This document shows, piece after piece, positions 33,045 through 41,381 of a stretch of DNA of 64,000 bases (the stretch's first letter is position 1; each line of letters opens with the position of its first letter). Origin of the DNA: Amycolatopsis rifamycinica (GTDB lineage Bacteria; Actinomycetota; Actinomycetes; Mycobacteriales; Pseudonocardiaceae); NCBI RefSeq assembly GCF_000695625.1, contig NZ_JMQI01000066.1, forward strand, positions 124,001-188,000, read 5' to 3'. The notes under the pieces were generated by a model. The model was not told the DNA's origin, searched no databases, and was given only the letters and a program-made list of their open reading frames with translations. The translations under genes and the position numbers were made by a program.

Positions 33045-34045
33045 GCGGGGCGGTCGTCCTCGAGGTCGACGGTGTCGAGGTCAAGATCAGCAGCCCGGAC
33101 AAGGTCTACTTCCCGGAGCGCGGCGAGACGAAGCTCGACCTCGTCGAGTACTACCGGGCGGTGTCCGGGCCGCTGCTGGCCCGGCTCGGTGGCCGTCCGC
33201 TGCTGCTGGAGCGCTACCCGGACGGCGCCGGCGGCAAGAACTGGTACCAGAAACGCGTTCCGAAGGGCGCGCCGCCGTGGCTGGCCACCACCGTCGTCTC
33301 GACGCCGAACGGCACGACGAGCGACGCGCTGGTGGCGAAGGACCTGGCCCACATCCTCTGGGCGGTGAACCTCGGCTGCCTCGGTTTCCACGTCTGGCCC
33401 TACCTCGCCGACACCCCCGAGGTCACCGACGAGCTGCGCGTCGACCTCGACCCGTCGCCCGGCATCGGCTTCGGCGAACTGCGCGAAGCCGCGGTGCTGA
33501 CCCGGAAGTTCCTGGCCGAGCACGGCATCGAGGCCCACCTCAAGACGTCGGGCTCGCGCGGGCTGCACCTGTACGTGATGCTGGAGCCGCGCTGGGACGG
33601 CTTCCAGGTGCGGGCGGCCGCGGTCGCGCTGGCGCGGGCGCTCGAACGCCGGCACCCGGAGAAGATCACCGCGCAGTGGTGGAAGGAAGAACGCGGTACG
33701 CGCGTGTTCGTCGACTTCAACCAGAACGCCCCGCACAAGACGGTGTTCGGCACGTGGTGCGTGCGCCCGCGCGTCGGCGGCCAGGTGTCGACGCCGATCG
33801 GCTGGGACGAGCTGGACACCGTCGAGCCGGACACGCTGACGCTGAGCACCGTGCCCGCGCGGCTGGCCGAGCGCGGCGATCCGTGGGCCGGTGCGGGGGA
33901 GCGGCCGCAGTCGATCGAGCCGCTGCTGGCGATGTCCGAACGCGACATGGCGGCCGGGCTGATGGACGCGCCGTGGCCGCCGGTGTACCCGAAGATGCCC
34001 AACGAGCCGCCGCGGGTGGCGCCGAGCCGCGCGAAGAAGACGTGA
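33041..34045 (+). CDS. LigD-type primase-polymerase (NHEJ polymerase domain)
   Basis: A 334-residue stand-alone polymerase of the archaeo-eukaryotic primase superfamily. SSPDKVYFPERGETKLDLVEYY is the LigD-polymerase N-terminus, LRVDLDPSPG holds the two metal-binding Asp, HLKTSGSRGLHLYV the His/Ser nucleotide-binding region and RVFVDFNQN the third Asp. GTG 33041 overlaps the ligC stop (GTGA). Ku and a phosphoesterase domain are not in the window. It probably fills or extends ends before LigC seals them. Confidence 0.93.
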   Translation: MSGAVVLEVDGVEVKISSPDKVYFPERGETKLDLVEYYRAVSGPLLARLGGRPLLLERYPDGAGGKNWYQKRVPKGAPPWLATTVVSTPNGTTSDALVAKDLAHILWAVNLGCLGFHVWPYLADTPEVTDELRVDLDPSPGIGFGELREAAVLTRKFLAEHGIEAHLKTSGSRGLHLYVMLEPRWDGFQVRAAAVALARALERRHPEKITAQWWKEERGTRVFVDFNQNAPHKTVFGTWCVRPRVGGQVSTPIGWDELDTVEPDTLTLSTVPARLAERGDPWAGAGERPQSIEPLLAMSERDMAAGLMDAPWPPVYPKMPNEPPRVAPSRAKKT

Positions 34046-35182
34046 TCAGGGTGGCCCGAGGCGGGGGTGGAGCTGGCTCCAGGCGGTGAGGGCGACCAGC
34101 GCGGCCACCCCGAACACCGCCGCGGAGCCGAGGCCGGCGGCGGCCGCGCCGGCCAGGGGCGAGGCGACGGTCTGGCCGACGCCGAGCCCGGCGAACGACC
34201 AGGTGATGCCCCGGGCGGGCCGGTCGGGGACCAGGCGGGCCGCCCACAGGATGCACAGCCCGGTCAGCGCCATGTAGGTGACGCCGAACAGCGCGCTGGA
34301 CAGCAACGCGACAGCCACCCCGGGGTGCGGCAGGGCGAGGAGGGCGATGCCCGCGGCGGCGAGGGTCCACGTCGCGAGGTTGACCGTCCGCAGGCCCGCG
34401 CGTCCGGCCGCCCGGCCCGCCAGGCCGCCGAGCAGCCCGGCGACGCCGATCGTGGCCCAGCACCAGGTCGCGGCCACCGGACCGAGCCCGGTTTCGGCGA
34501 GCCGCGAGGTCGAGAACGTCCAGTAGGGCGCGCTCGTCACGCCGATGAGGACGGAGTTGGCCAGGAGCGGACCCATGCCGCGGACGGGACCGGCGGGAGC
34601 CGGGACGTCCTCGGGGCCGGCTGACCGCGGCAGCGCTCGCCACGCGAGGGACGTGACCGCGACGCCGAGGGCGGCGAACGCCGCCCAGATCACCGGCCAG
34701 CCGAACGCCAGCAGGGGAGTGAACGCCGACGCGGCCAGCCCCAGGCCGGTGCCGGTGTTGGCCCAGGTCTGGGCCCGGTCGCGGGTGCGCGTCCCGACCG
34801 TCTCGCCGATCAGCTGGGCGACCCCCGGCGACACGAGCCCCGCGCCGGCGCCCGCGACGGCAATCCCGGCGCCGAACACCGCGACGTGGGGAGCCAGCGC
34901 CATGAGGCCGAGCCCCAGCGTCGCCGCCGCCGCGGCCACCAGCACGGTGCCGCGCGCCGACCGCGCGGACGTTCTCGGGGCGAGCAGCAAGCCGACGCCG
35001 TAGCCCGCGGTGGAGAGGCCGCCGAGCACGCCGACGCCGAGCGTCGTGAGCCCGAACGTCTCGCTGAACCGCGGCACGAACGGCCCGTACGCGTAGCGCG
35101 CGAACCCGTAGCAAAGGGCGATGACGACCGCGCCGACCGCGGCCGTGGACGCCCAGGTATCCGTCTTCGTCCGCATTACCAT
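34046..35182 (-). CDS. MFS transporter (YbfB/NepI-like, 12 TM)
   Basis: A 378-residue exporter with twelve hydrophobic segments. ALCYGFARYAYGPFVPRFSE at helix 1 is typical of the YbfB-like MFS branch; GGLSTAGYGVGLLLAPR and GLVSPGVAQLIGETV follow. ATG 35182 (or 35176) lies right at the predicted transcript start, giving a leaderless mRNA. The TetR gene 93 bp away in the opposite direction, with a shared operator, is its likely repressor. Its stop directly abuts the LigD-polymerase stop. Confidence 0.88.
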   Translation of the reverse strand: MVMRTKTDTWASTAAVGAVVIALCYGFARYAYGPFVPRFSETFGLTTLGVGVLGGLSTAGYGVGLLLAPRTSARSARGTVLVAAAAATLGLGLMALAPHVAVFGAGIAVAGAGAGLVSPGVAQLIGETVGTRTRDRAQTWANTGTGLGLAASAFTPLLAFGWPVIWAAFAALGVAVTSLAWRALPRSAGPEDVPAPAGPVRGMGPLLANSVLIGVTSAPYWTFSTSRLAETGLGPVAATWCWATIGVAGLLGGLAGRAAGRAGLRTVNLATWTLAAAGIALLALPHPGVAVALLSSALFGVTYMALTGLCILWAARLVPDRPARGITWSFAGLGVGQTVASPLAGAAAAGLGSAAVFGVAALVALTAWSQLHPRLGPP

Positions 35183-35189
35183 CACGTCT

Positions 35190-35213
35190 ACCAAACAGAC
35201 AGGTCTGTCTGGT
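35190..35213. promoter_or_regulatory. TetR operator between MFS -35 and -10 boxes
   Basis: Eleven-bp arms (35190-35200, 35203-35213; one mismatch) around AG. On the minus strand TTGACA (35218-35213) and TTTGGT (35195-35190) are separated by 17 bp, so the operator fills the spacer of the MFS promoter. A weaker ACAGACCTGT element at 35252-35261 lies before the tetR start. Confidence 0.85.
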
Positions 35214-35274
35214 GTCAAGTAATGGTACGATCTCTGCAGGTAAAAGACCATACAGACCTGTTCGGAGGAACGCT

Positions 35275-35835
35275 GTGGCCCGGACTCGTCCCGGCGACGC
35301 GGGCGCGAAGGTGCTCAAGGCCGCGTCGGCGCTGTTCTACCGCGACGGCATCCACGCCGTCGGCGTCGACACGGTGGCGGCCGAAGCCGGGGTGACGAAG
35401 GCGGCCCTGTACGGCAACTTCCGCTCGAAGAGCGGCCTCGTCGTCGCGTACCTGCGGGAGCGCGACCGGCGGTGGCAGGAGGAGATCGATCGGATCACCG
35501 CCGCGCACCCCGATCCGCGGGAGCGGGTGCTGGCGGTGTTCGACGCCTACGAAGCCTGGCTCGCGCGCGACGGCTACCGCGGCTGCGCCTTCCTGAACGC
35601 GACCTCGGAGTACCCCGACCCGGGCGACCCCGTCCGCGAAGTGGTCCGTCACCACAAGACCGCGTTGCACGGCTACCTGCGTGCGCAGCTCCTACGCCGG
35701 GAACCCGAGCGCGCCGAGGCCTTGGCGGACGAGCTGATGCTGCTGCTGGAAGGCGCCGCGGTCACGTCCGTGATCGCGCAGAGCTCACAGCCGTTCGACA
35801 CCGCGAAGCGGCTGGCGCGGACGTTGACCGCCTAG
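35275..35835 (+). CDS. TetR family repressor
   Basis: A 186-residue regulator from GTG 35275 behind CGGAGGAA. The helix-turn-helix is VDTVAAEAGVTKAALYGNFRSK; a helical effector domain with DGYRGCAFLNATSEYPDP follows, a segment shared by many TetR proteins that pair with efflux pumps. It is divergent from the MFS gene with an operator between them. Its stop shares CTAG with the convergent small gene. Confidence 0.92.
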   Translation: MARTRPGDAGAKVLKAASALFYRDGIHAVGVDTVAAEAGVTKAALYGNFRSKSGLVVAYLRERDRRWQEEIDRITAAHPDPRERVLAVFDAYEAWLARDGYRGCAFLNATSEYPDPGDPVREVVRHHKTALHGYLRAQLLRREPERAEALADELMLLLEGAAVTSVIAQSSQPFDTAKRLARTLTA

Positions 35836-36086
35836 ACCCGCAGGTCGAGCGCGAGCTGACCCCGGTCTTCGCCGACGCCGGACAGCGTCGCGACGCACGC
35901 CGGGCACGGCGTCACCTCGGACGTGGCCAGGTCCAGGGGTTTCCAGCTGCGGGATTCGCGCTCGCCGCAGGCGGAGCGCCGGTAGCGGAGGTCGCCGGAG
36001 CGGGTCATCAGGTGGGCCAGGGGGACGTCTTCGGGCAGCACGCCGACCAGGTACCAGCGTGGTGCGCTCACCGCGGTGGTCGTCAT
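35832..36086 (-). CDS. Small hypothetical protein with CPxC motif
   Basis: An 84-residue protein from ATG 36086. WYLVGVLPEDVPLAHLM, RRSACGERESRSW and TPCPACVATL are visible. The three cysteines (one single, one CPAC pair) could bind zinc, but I do not recognise the family. It lies alone between convergent tetR and the COG0523 GTPase. Confidence 0.55.
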   Translation of the reverse strand: MTTTAVSAPRWYLVGVLPEDVPLAHLMTRSGDLRYRRSACGERESRSWKPLDLATSEVTPCPACVATLSGVGEDRGQLALDLRV

Positions 36087-36154
36087 GGCGGTCAGTGTCC
36101 GTCGCGAGGCCCGGGACGGGACGGCATTTGCCGATCTTCGGCGTGGCGGCGCGG

Positions 36155-37180
36155 TCAGGCCTCGCCGGGCAGGTAGCGCAGGATGTGCAGCAGGCCGCGC
36201 TCGTCCACGGTGTCCGGGTCGTCGGCGAGGCAGCGGCTCAGGTCGGCGAGCACGGCGTCGCTGTCGATCCCGGCGCCGATCAGCACCAGCTCGGTGCGCC
36301 GCGGCTCGCCCGCGGGCCACGCCGATCGCTCCAGCTGCACGAACCCGCCGACGGTGTGCAGGTGGAAGCGCGCCTGCGGGCCGGTGGGGCCGAAGTCGGC
36401 CTGTCCCTTCATCCGGTAGAGCCCGGCCGGCCGCCGCTCGAGGAACTCGACGAAGGCGCGCGGCGCGAGCGGGGTCTCGGCGGTGAAGGTGACCGTCTGG
36501 TACTCGGCGTGCAGGTGCCGCGAGTGGTCGTGGTCGTCTTCGCGCAGGTCGTCGAACGACAGCTGGCCGGCCCGCTCGCCGCGGGGTTCCGGGTCGAAGA
36601 ACAGCCGCGGGTCGACCCGGCCGTGCTCGGTGACCAGCAGCGGAGTGCCCGGCGCCAGCTCTTCGACGGTCGCGGTGAGCTTCGCGAGCGCCTCCGCGGG
36701 CACCCGGTCGGCCTTGTTCAGCACGACGAGGTCGGCCAGCCGCAGGTGGCCGGCCAGTTCCGGGTGGCGTTCGCGGGCGGCCTCGAACTCCGCGGCGTCG
36801 ACGACCTCGGCCAGCCCGCCGTAGCGGATGTCCGGGTTCTCGCTGGCGATCATCAGCCGGATGAGGTCGCGGGGCTCGGCGATCCCGCTGGCTTCGACGA
36901 CGATGACGTCGATGCCGGCCTCGGCGCTCGACAGCTTCGCGAGCATCGCGTCCAGCCCGCCGGCGTCGACCGCGCAGCACAGGCAGCCGTTGCCGAGCGA
37001 GACCATCGTGTCGACCTGACCCGCCACGGCGAGCGCGTCGACGTTCACCTGGCCGAAGTCGTTGACCACGACGCCGACCCGGGCGCCTTCGCGGTTGGCG
37101 AGCAGGTGGTTGAGCAGCGTCGTCTTGCCCGCGCCGAGGAACCCGGCGACGAGCACCACGGGAATCCGCCTGGCCTTCAC
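36155..37180 (-). CDS. COG0523 (CobW/ZNG1-like) GTPase, probable metallochaperone
   Basis: A 341-residue P-loop GTPase. Walker A is GFLGAGKT (residues 13-20), the metal-binding motif GCLCC has Cys66, Cys68 and Cys69, and LNKADRV is the base-recognition NKxD motif. A His/Asp-rich loop (DDHDHSRHLHAEY) precedes the CobW C-terminal domain. Family members deliver Zn, Co or Ni and are often zinc-controlled; no Zur box was recognised. GTG 37180 has GAGGAGG seven bases upstream. Confidence 0.92.
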   Translation of the reverse strand: MKARRIPVVLVAGFLGAGKTTLLNHLLANREGARVGVVVNDFGQVNVDALAVAGQVDTMVSLGNGCLCCAVDAGGLDAMLAKLSSAEAGIDVIVVEASGIAEPRDLIRLMIASENPDIRYGGLAEVVDAAEFEAARERHPELAGHLRLADLVVLNKADRVPAEALAKLTATVEELAPGTPLLVTEHGRVDPRLFFDPEPRGERAGQLSFDDLREDDHDHSRHLHAEYQTVTFTAETPLAPRAFVEFLERRPAGLYRMKGQADFGPTGPQARFHLHTVGGFVQLERSAWPAGEPRRTELVLIGAGIDSDAVLADLSRCLADDPDTVDERGLLHILRYLPGEA

Positions 37181-37606
37181 GAAACGTCCTCCTCTGCCGA
37201 TCACCGCGACTCTAACGCCGGCGCCCCTACACGGGCGACGGGCCCCGGTGAAGCCCGTTCGGCGAATGCCCACGAAAAGACGCGGGCGCGCGGCCGGGAA
37301 AGGATCACGCGAATTTCGCCGCCCGGTGATCGATTGACGGAAAACGCGCTGCGCCATGTTCGAATAACGCTTGGTAGCAGTTGTTTTTCCGCCACCACCC
37401 GATCTGCCCGGGAATTCCGGGATCGGCGGCCGGCGTTCCCGGCCGGTGGAGCCCGGCCCGCGGAATGTGGGGTATCCTCCCTCGCCTGGCCGGAGTTCCC
37501 AGTGCGGTGGGGACTTCCGGCCGGCAGTGTCGTCGGCGCCCCTCGGAGGAACGGTGATCCTTTTCGCCCGGCTGCAGACCGCGATTTCGGAGAGTGGGGA
37601 ACCGCG
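37181..37606. other. 426-bp non-coding stretch before the nitric oxide synthase gene
   Basis: No reading frame here has a start, Shine-Dalgarno and protein character that I would support. The middle (about 37,320-37,390) is less G+C-rich than its surroundings and contains TTGACG at 37334-37339, a possible -35 element for the NOS gene, without a clear -10 box. A long NOS leader or an unrecognised small RNA cannot be excluded. Confidence 0.5.
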
Positions 37607-38761
37607 GTGACGGTTACCCCCGAGCGGGTGACGGCCGAGTTGCCGCTCTGCCCGCAGCGCGTCTCTCAGGAGCAAAGCGTCAATTCCGCGGAAGCGGAAG
37701 AATTCCTGGACCGGATCTTCGCCGAAGGCGCCGCCGAAGCGGGTGAGCGGTTCGAGGACCGGTTGGCGCGGGTTCGTGCGGAAATCCTGGAAACCGGCAC
37801 CTACCGGCACACGCCGGCCGAGCTGGCGTACGGCGCGCGCGTCGCGTGGCGCAACTCGGCGCGCTGCATCGGCCGGCTGTACTGGCGCAGCCTGCGCATC
37901 GGGGACCGCCGCCGGGTCACCGGCCCCGCCGCGATCGCCGGCGAGTGCGTCGCCCACCTCCGCCAGGCCACGCGCGGCGGCCGGATCCGGCCGACGATCA
38001 CGGTCTTCGCGCCGGACACCCCGGACGCGCCGGGCCCGCGCATCCACAACGAGCAGCTCATCCGCTACGCCGGCTACCGCCTCGAAGACGGCTCGGTGCT
38101 CGGCGACCCGCAGTACGCCGAGTTCACCGAGCAGGCGCGAAGACTCGGCTGGCGGCCACCGGAACGGCGAGGCTCCTTCGACGTCCTGCCCCTGCTGATC
38201 GAGGCCGTGCCCGGCGAGCCGCGGCTGTTCACGCTGCCGCCGGACGCCGTCCTGGAGGTCCCGCTGACCCACCCCGACCACCGCTGGTTCGCCGGGCTGG
38301 GGCTGCGCTGGCACGCCCTGCCTGCCATCAGCAACATGCCGCTGGAGATCGGCGGCGTCACGTACCCGGCGGCGCCGTTCAACGGCTGGTACCTCGGCAC
38401 CGAGGTCGGCGCGCGCAACCTCGCCGACGAGCGGCGCTACGACCTGCTGCCGGTCATCGCCGAGCTGATGGGCCTGAACACCACGTCCGAGCGCACGCTG
38501 TGGCGAGACCGGGCGCTGGTCGAGCTCACGGTGGCGGTGCAGCACTCCTTCGACGCGGCCGGGGTCACGATGGCCGACCACCACACCGAGTCGCACCGCT
38601 TCCTGTCCCACCTGGAACGCGAGGAGCGGGCCGGACGCCGGTGCCCGGCGGAGTGGAGCTGGATCGTGCCGCCGTTGTCCGGCGGGCAGACCGCGGTCTT
38701 CCACCGCTACTACGACGAACCGGACCCGGCCGAGCGGCCGGCGTTCCTGCCGCCGGCCTGA
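37607..38761 (+). CDS. nos: Bacterial nitric oxide synthase oxygenase
   Basis: A 384-residue haem enzyme oxidising L-arginine to citrulline and NO. WRNSARCIGRLYW supplies the proximal haem ligand Cys87; NEQLIRYAGYR, PLEIGGVTYPAAPFNGWYLG and TEVGARNL (substrate-binding Glu) are NOS signatures, and the C-terminal W.WIVPPLSGGQT is the pterin/dimer region. There is no reductase or calmodulin part, as in all bacterial NOS of this size, so an external electron donor is needed. GTG 37607 follows GGGGA. A flavodoxin-like gene lies 83 bp downstream on the same strand. Confidence 0.95.
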   Translation: MTVTPERVTAELPLCPQRVSQEQSVNSAEAEEFLDRIFAEGAAEAGERFEDRLARVRAEILETGTYRHTPAELAYGARVAWRNSARCIGRLYWRSLRIGDRRRVTGPAAIAGECVAHLRQATRGGRIRPTITVFAPDTPDAPGPRIHNEQLIRYAGYRLEDGSVLGDPQYAEFTEQARRLGWRPPERRGSFDVLPLLIEAVPGEPRLFTLPPDAVLEVPLTHPDHRWFAGLGLRWHALPAISNMPLEIGGVTYPAAPFNGWYLGTEVGARNLADERRYDLLPVIAELMGLNTTSERTLWRDRALVELTVAVQHSFDAAGVTMADHHTESHRFLSHLEREERAGRRCPAEWSWIVPPLSGGQTAVFHRYYDEPDPAERPAFLPPA

Positions 38762-38844
38762 GAAAACGCGGAGAGTAGCGTGGAAGCGCCCGTTCGGCGG
38801 ATCGTGCGCGACCCGTGGGGCAGTCCGGCCCGGGAGGCCCGACA

Positions 38845-39360
38845 ATGGTGCGCATGACCGCAGTCCTCGTCGCCTACGCCGGGCGTCACGGCGGAACCCG
38901 GCAGATCGCTGAGGTCATCGCCGCCGAGCTCGGTGAAGCGGGCCTGACCGTCGATGTGCGCGACGCCGCCGACGTCGCGGGTGTCGAGGACTACGCCGCG
39001 GTCGTCGTCGGCAGCGCGCTGTACTACCACCGGTGGCGGCCGGAGGCCGTCCGGCTGCTGGAACGCAACGCGCGGGCGCTCGCCGAGCGTCCGGTGTGGT
39101 TGTTCCACAGCGGGCCGTGCGGTCCCGGCGCGGCCACGCACCAGGTCAGCCTGCCGGCGAACGTGGCACTGCTGGCCGCGCGCATCGACGCGGAGCGCAC
39201 CGCCACCTTCGGCGGCCGGCTGGACCCGGCGACCGTGCGGGGCCTGATCCCGAAGCTGGTGGCGTCGGGCCGGCGTGCCGGCGACTTCCGCGACTGGGAC
39301 CGGATCAAGGCGTGGGCCCGGGACGTCGGCCGCCGGGTCCGCACCCGCGTCGCGCTCTGA
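38845..39360 (+). CDS. Flavodoxin-domain protein
   Basis: A 171-residue FMN-binding protein. The N-terminal VLVAYAGRHGGTRQIAEVIA is the phosphate loop of flavodoxins; AAVVVGSALYYHRWRPEAVR and VWLFHSGPCGP bracket the isoalloxazine site. It resembles HemG-like menaquinone-dependent oxidoreductases and actinobacterial stress flavodoxins. ATG 38845 follows GGGAGG. Its place after nos suggests it may donate electrons to NOS, as YkuN/YkuP do in Bacillus; this is inference. Confidence 0.85.
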   Translation: MVRMTAVLVAYAGRHGGTRQIAEVIAAELGEAGLTVDVRDAADVAGVEDYAAVVVGSALYYHRWRPEAVRLLERNARALAERPVWLFHSGPCGPGAATHQVSLPANVALLAARIDAERTATFGGRLDPATVRGLIPKLVASGRRAGDFRDWDRIKAWARDVGRRVRTRVAL

Positions 39361-39439
39361 TCCTCTTGCCCGCCCGGGGCGGTGGGTGCTAAACCGGGCC
39401 TGAGGTCTTCCGGTGGGAAACCGACGGAACGGGGCGGAC

Positions 39440-40711
39440 GTGACGGATCGGAAAGCGCTTACCCCTGATCAGCGCAACGCGTTCCTCGCGGCCCTGCTCG
39501 GCTGGAGCATGGACTCGTTCGACTACTTCCTCGTCGTGTTCGTGCTGGCGGACATCGCGAAGGACTCCTCGTTCGGCGCGACGGCCACGCAGCTGGCGTT
39601 CATCACGACGGCGACGCTGGTGATGCGCCCGGTCGGCGCGCTCCTGTTCGGCCTGTGGGCCGACCGCGTGGGCCGCCGCGTCCCGCTGATGGCCGACGTC
39701 CTGCTGTACTCCGTGGCCGGCCTGCTGTGCGCGTTCGCGCCGAACTACGCGGTGCTGCTGGTGCTGCGGTTCGTCTACGGCATCGGCATGGGCGGCGAGT
39801 GGGGCCTGGGCGCGGCGCTGGCGATGGAGAAGATCCCGCCGGAGCGCCGCGGGTTCTTCTCGGGCCTGCTGCAGGTCGGCTATTCGATCGGTTACCTGCT
39901 GGCGGCGCTGGCCTACCTGCTGTTCCACTCGGCACTGGGGCTGCCGTGGCGCTGGATCTTCGTGCTGAGCGTCTTCCCGGCCCTGATCAGCCTCCTGATC
40001 CGCGCGCGCGTCCGCGAGTCGGAGGTGTGGGAGACGGCGCGCGAGAAGCTGAAGGTGACGCGGACGTCGGTGAAGGACATCCTGCTGAACCCCAAGGTGA
40101 TCCGCCGCTTCGGCTACCTGATCCTGCTGATGACGGCGTTCAACTGGATGAGCCACGGAACCCAGGACGTCTACCCGAGCTTCCTGAAGGCCCACGACAA
40201 CGGCGGCGCGGGCCTGAGCGCGGCGACGAGCACGTGGATAGCGGTGCTGTACAACGTCGGAGCGATCATCGGCGGGTGTGTGTTCGGGACGCTGTCGGAA
40301 CGGCTGGGCCGCCGCCGGACGATCGTGGCGGCGGCGGTCCTGGGCCTGCCGGTGGTCCCGATCTTCGCGGTCGACCACGGCGCCGGGATGCTGGCGCTGG
40401 GCTCGTTCCTGATGCAGATCATGGTGCAGGGGGCGTGGGGCGTGATCCCGGCGCACCTGACGGAGATGTCCCCGGACGCGATCCGCGGCTTCTACCCGGG
40501 AGTGACGTACCAGCTGGGCAACCTGCTGGCGGCGTTGAACCTCCCGATCCAGCAGGCGATCGCGGAGTCCCACGGGTACACCTCGGCGCTGGTGTGGACG
40601 GTGGTGCCGGGCCTGATCGCGGTGGCGGTGCTGACGGCGATCGGGAAGGAGGCGAAGGGGATCAAGTTCGGTGAGTCGGCGGTGGCGACGGCACCGGCGG
40701 GTTCGAAGTGA
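39440..40711 (+). CDS. MFS transporter, sialate/carboxylate:H+ symporter (SHS/MHS-like)
   Basis: A 423-residue twelve-helix importer. LLGWSMDSFDYFLVVFVLAD in helix 1, FGLWADRVGRRVPLMADVLL (motif A) and GIGMGGEWGLGAALAMEKIP in helix 4 are the signature of NanT/JEN1-like symporters for sialic acid or small carboxylates. The start GTG 39440 keeps MTDRKALTPDQRNAFLAALL; GTG 39413 is also in frame. A secreted sialidase gene lies 3 kb downstream, which makes sialic acid a plausible but unproven substrate. Confidence 0.85.
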   Translation: MTDRKALTPDQRNAFLAALLGWSMDSFDYFLVVFVLADIAKDSSFGATATQLAFITTATLVMRPVGALLFGLWADRVGRRVPLMADVLLYSVAGLLCAFAPNYAVLLVLRFVYGIGMGGEWGLGAALAMEKIPPERRGFFSGLLQVGYSIGYLLAALAYLLFHSALGLPWRWIFVLSVFPALISLLIRARVRESEVWETAREKLKVTRTSVKDILLNPKVIRRFGYLILLMTAFNWMSHGTQDVYPSFLKAHDNGGAGLSAATSTWIAVLYNVGAIIGGCVFGTLSERLGRRRTIVAAAVLGLPVVPIFAVDHGAGMLALGSFLMQIMVQGAWGVIPAHLTEMSPDAIRGFYPGVTYQLGNLLAALNLPIQQAIAESHGYTSALVWTVVPGLIAVAVLTAIGKEAKGIKFGESAVATAPAGSK

Positions 40712-40712
40712 C

Positions 40713-41372
40713 TTACGGCGTCACGAGCGCCGCTTCGTAAGCGAAGATCGTCAACTGCACCCGGTTCGAAACATCCAGCTTCGCGAACGCCCGCGTGATG
40801 TGCGTCTTCACCGTGGCCTCGCTGAGGAACAGCTCCGCGGCGATCTCCGCGTTCGGCTTCCCCTGAGCCACCGCCGTCACGATCTCGCGTTCCCGCGCGC
40901 TGAGCAGTTCCAGCTTCGCCTGAGCCTGGGTGCGCCGCGGGTTCGCCCGCGTCGCCACGAACTGGCCGATCAGCTGCTTCGTCGTCCGCGGCGACAGCAT
41001 CGCGTCGCCGTTCGCCACCACCCGGACGCCCTCGATGATCTCCTGGGGCGAGCCCTCCTTCAGGAGGAAGCCGCTCGCTCCCGCCGCCAGCGCTTCGAAC
41101 ACGTACTCGTCGAGGTCGAACGTCGTCAGGATCAGGACCTTCGGCGGGCGGGGCTGGGCCAGCACCGCCGCGGTGGCGACCAGGCCGTTCATGCGGCGCA
41201 TGCGGATGTCCATGATCACCACGTCCGGGGCGTGCCGGGCGACCTGCTGGACCGCTTCGTCGCCGTCGCCGGCCTCCGCCACCACCGTGAGGTCCGGTGT
41301 GCTGCCCAGGATCATGGACAGGCCGGTGCGGACCAGCGGGTCGTCGTCGACGAGCAGTACGCGCACGGTCAC
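40713..41372 (-). CDS. NarL/FixJ-type response regulator
   Basis: A 219-residue regulator. The receiver domain has LVDDDPLVR, the phospho-acceptor Asp in VVIMDIRMRRMNG, and LTTFDLDEYVFEAL; the LuxR-type helix-turn-helix is LSAREREIVTAVAQGKPNAE and ATVKTHITRAFAKLDVSNRV. It follows the histidine kinase gene on the same strand with a 9-bp gap, as one operon. Targets are unknown; the divergent DUF4190/MmpS-like gene upstream of the kinase is a candidate. Confidence 0.95.
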   Translation of the reverse strand: MTVRVLLVDDDPLVRTGLSMILGSTPDLTVVAEAGDGDEAVQQVARHAPDVVIMDIRMRRMNGLVATAAVLAQPRPPKVLILTTFDLDEYVFEALAAGASGFLLKEGSPQEIIEGVRVVANGDAMLSPRTTKQLIGQFVATRANPRRTQAQAKLELLSAREREIVTAVAQGKPNAEIAAELFLSEATVKTHITRAFAKLDVSNRVQLTIFAYEAALVTP

Positions 41373-41381
41373 CCGACCATG

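Noticed and set aside
37181..37606. Short open frames in the NOS leader region
   Set aside because: None has a convincing start, Shine-Dalgarno or protein-like composition.
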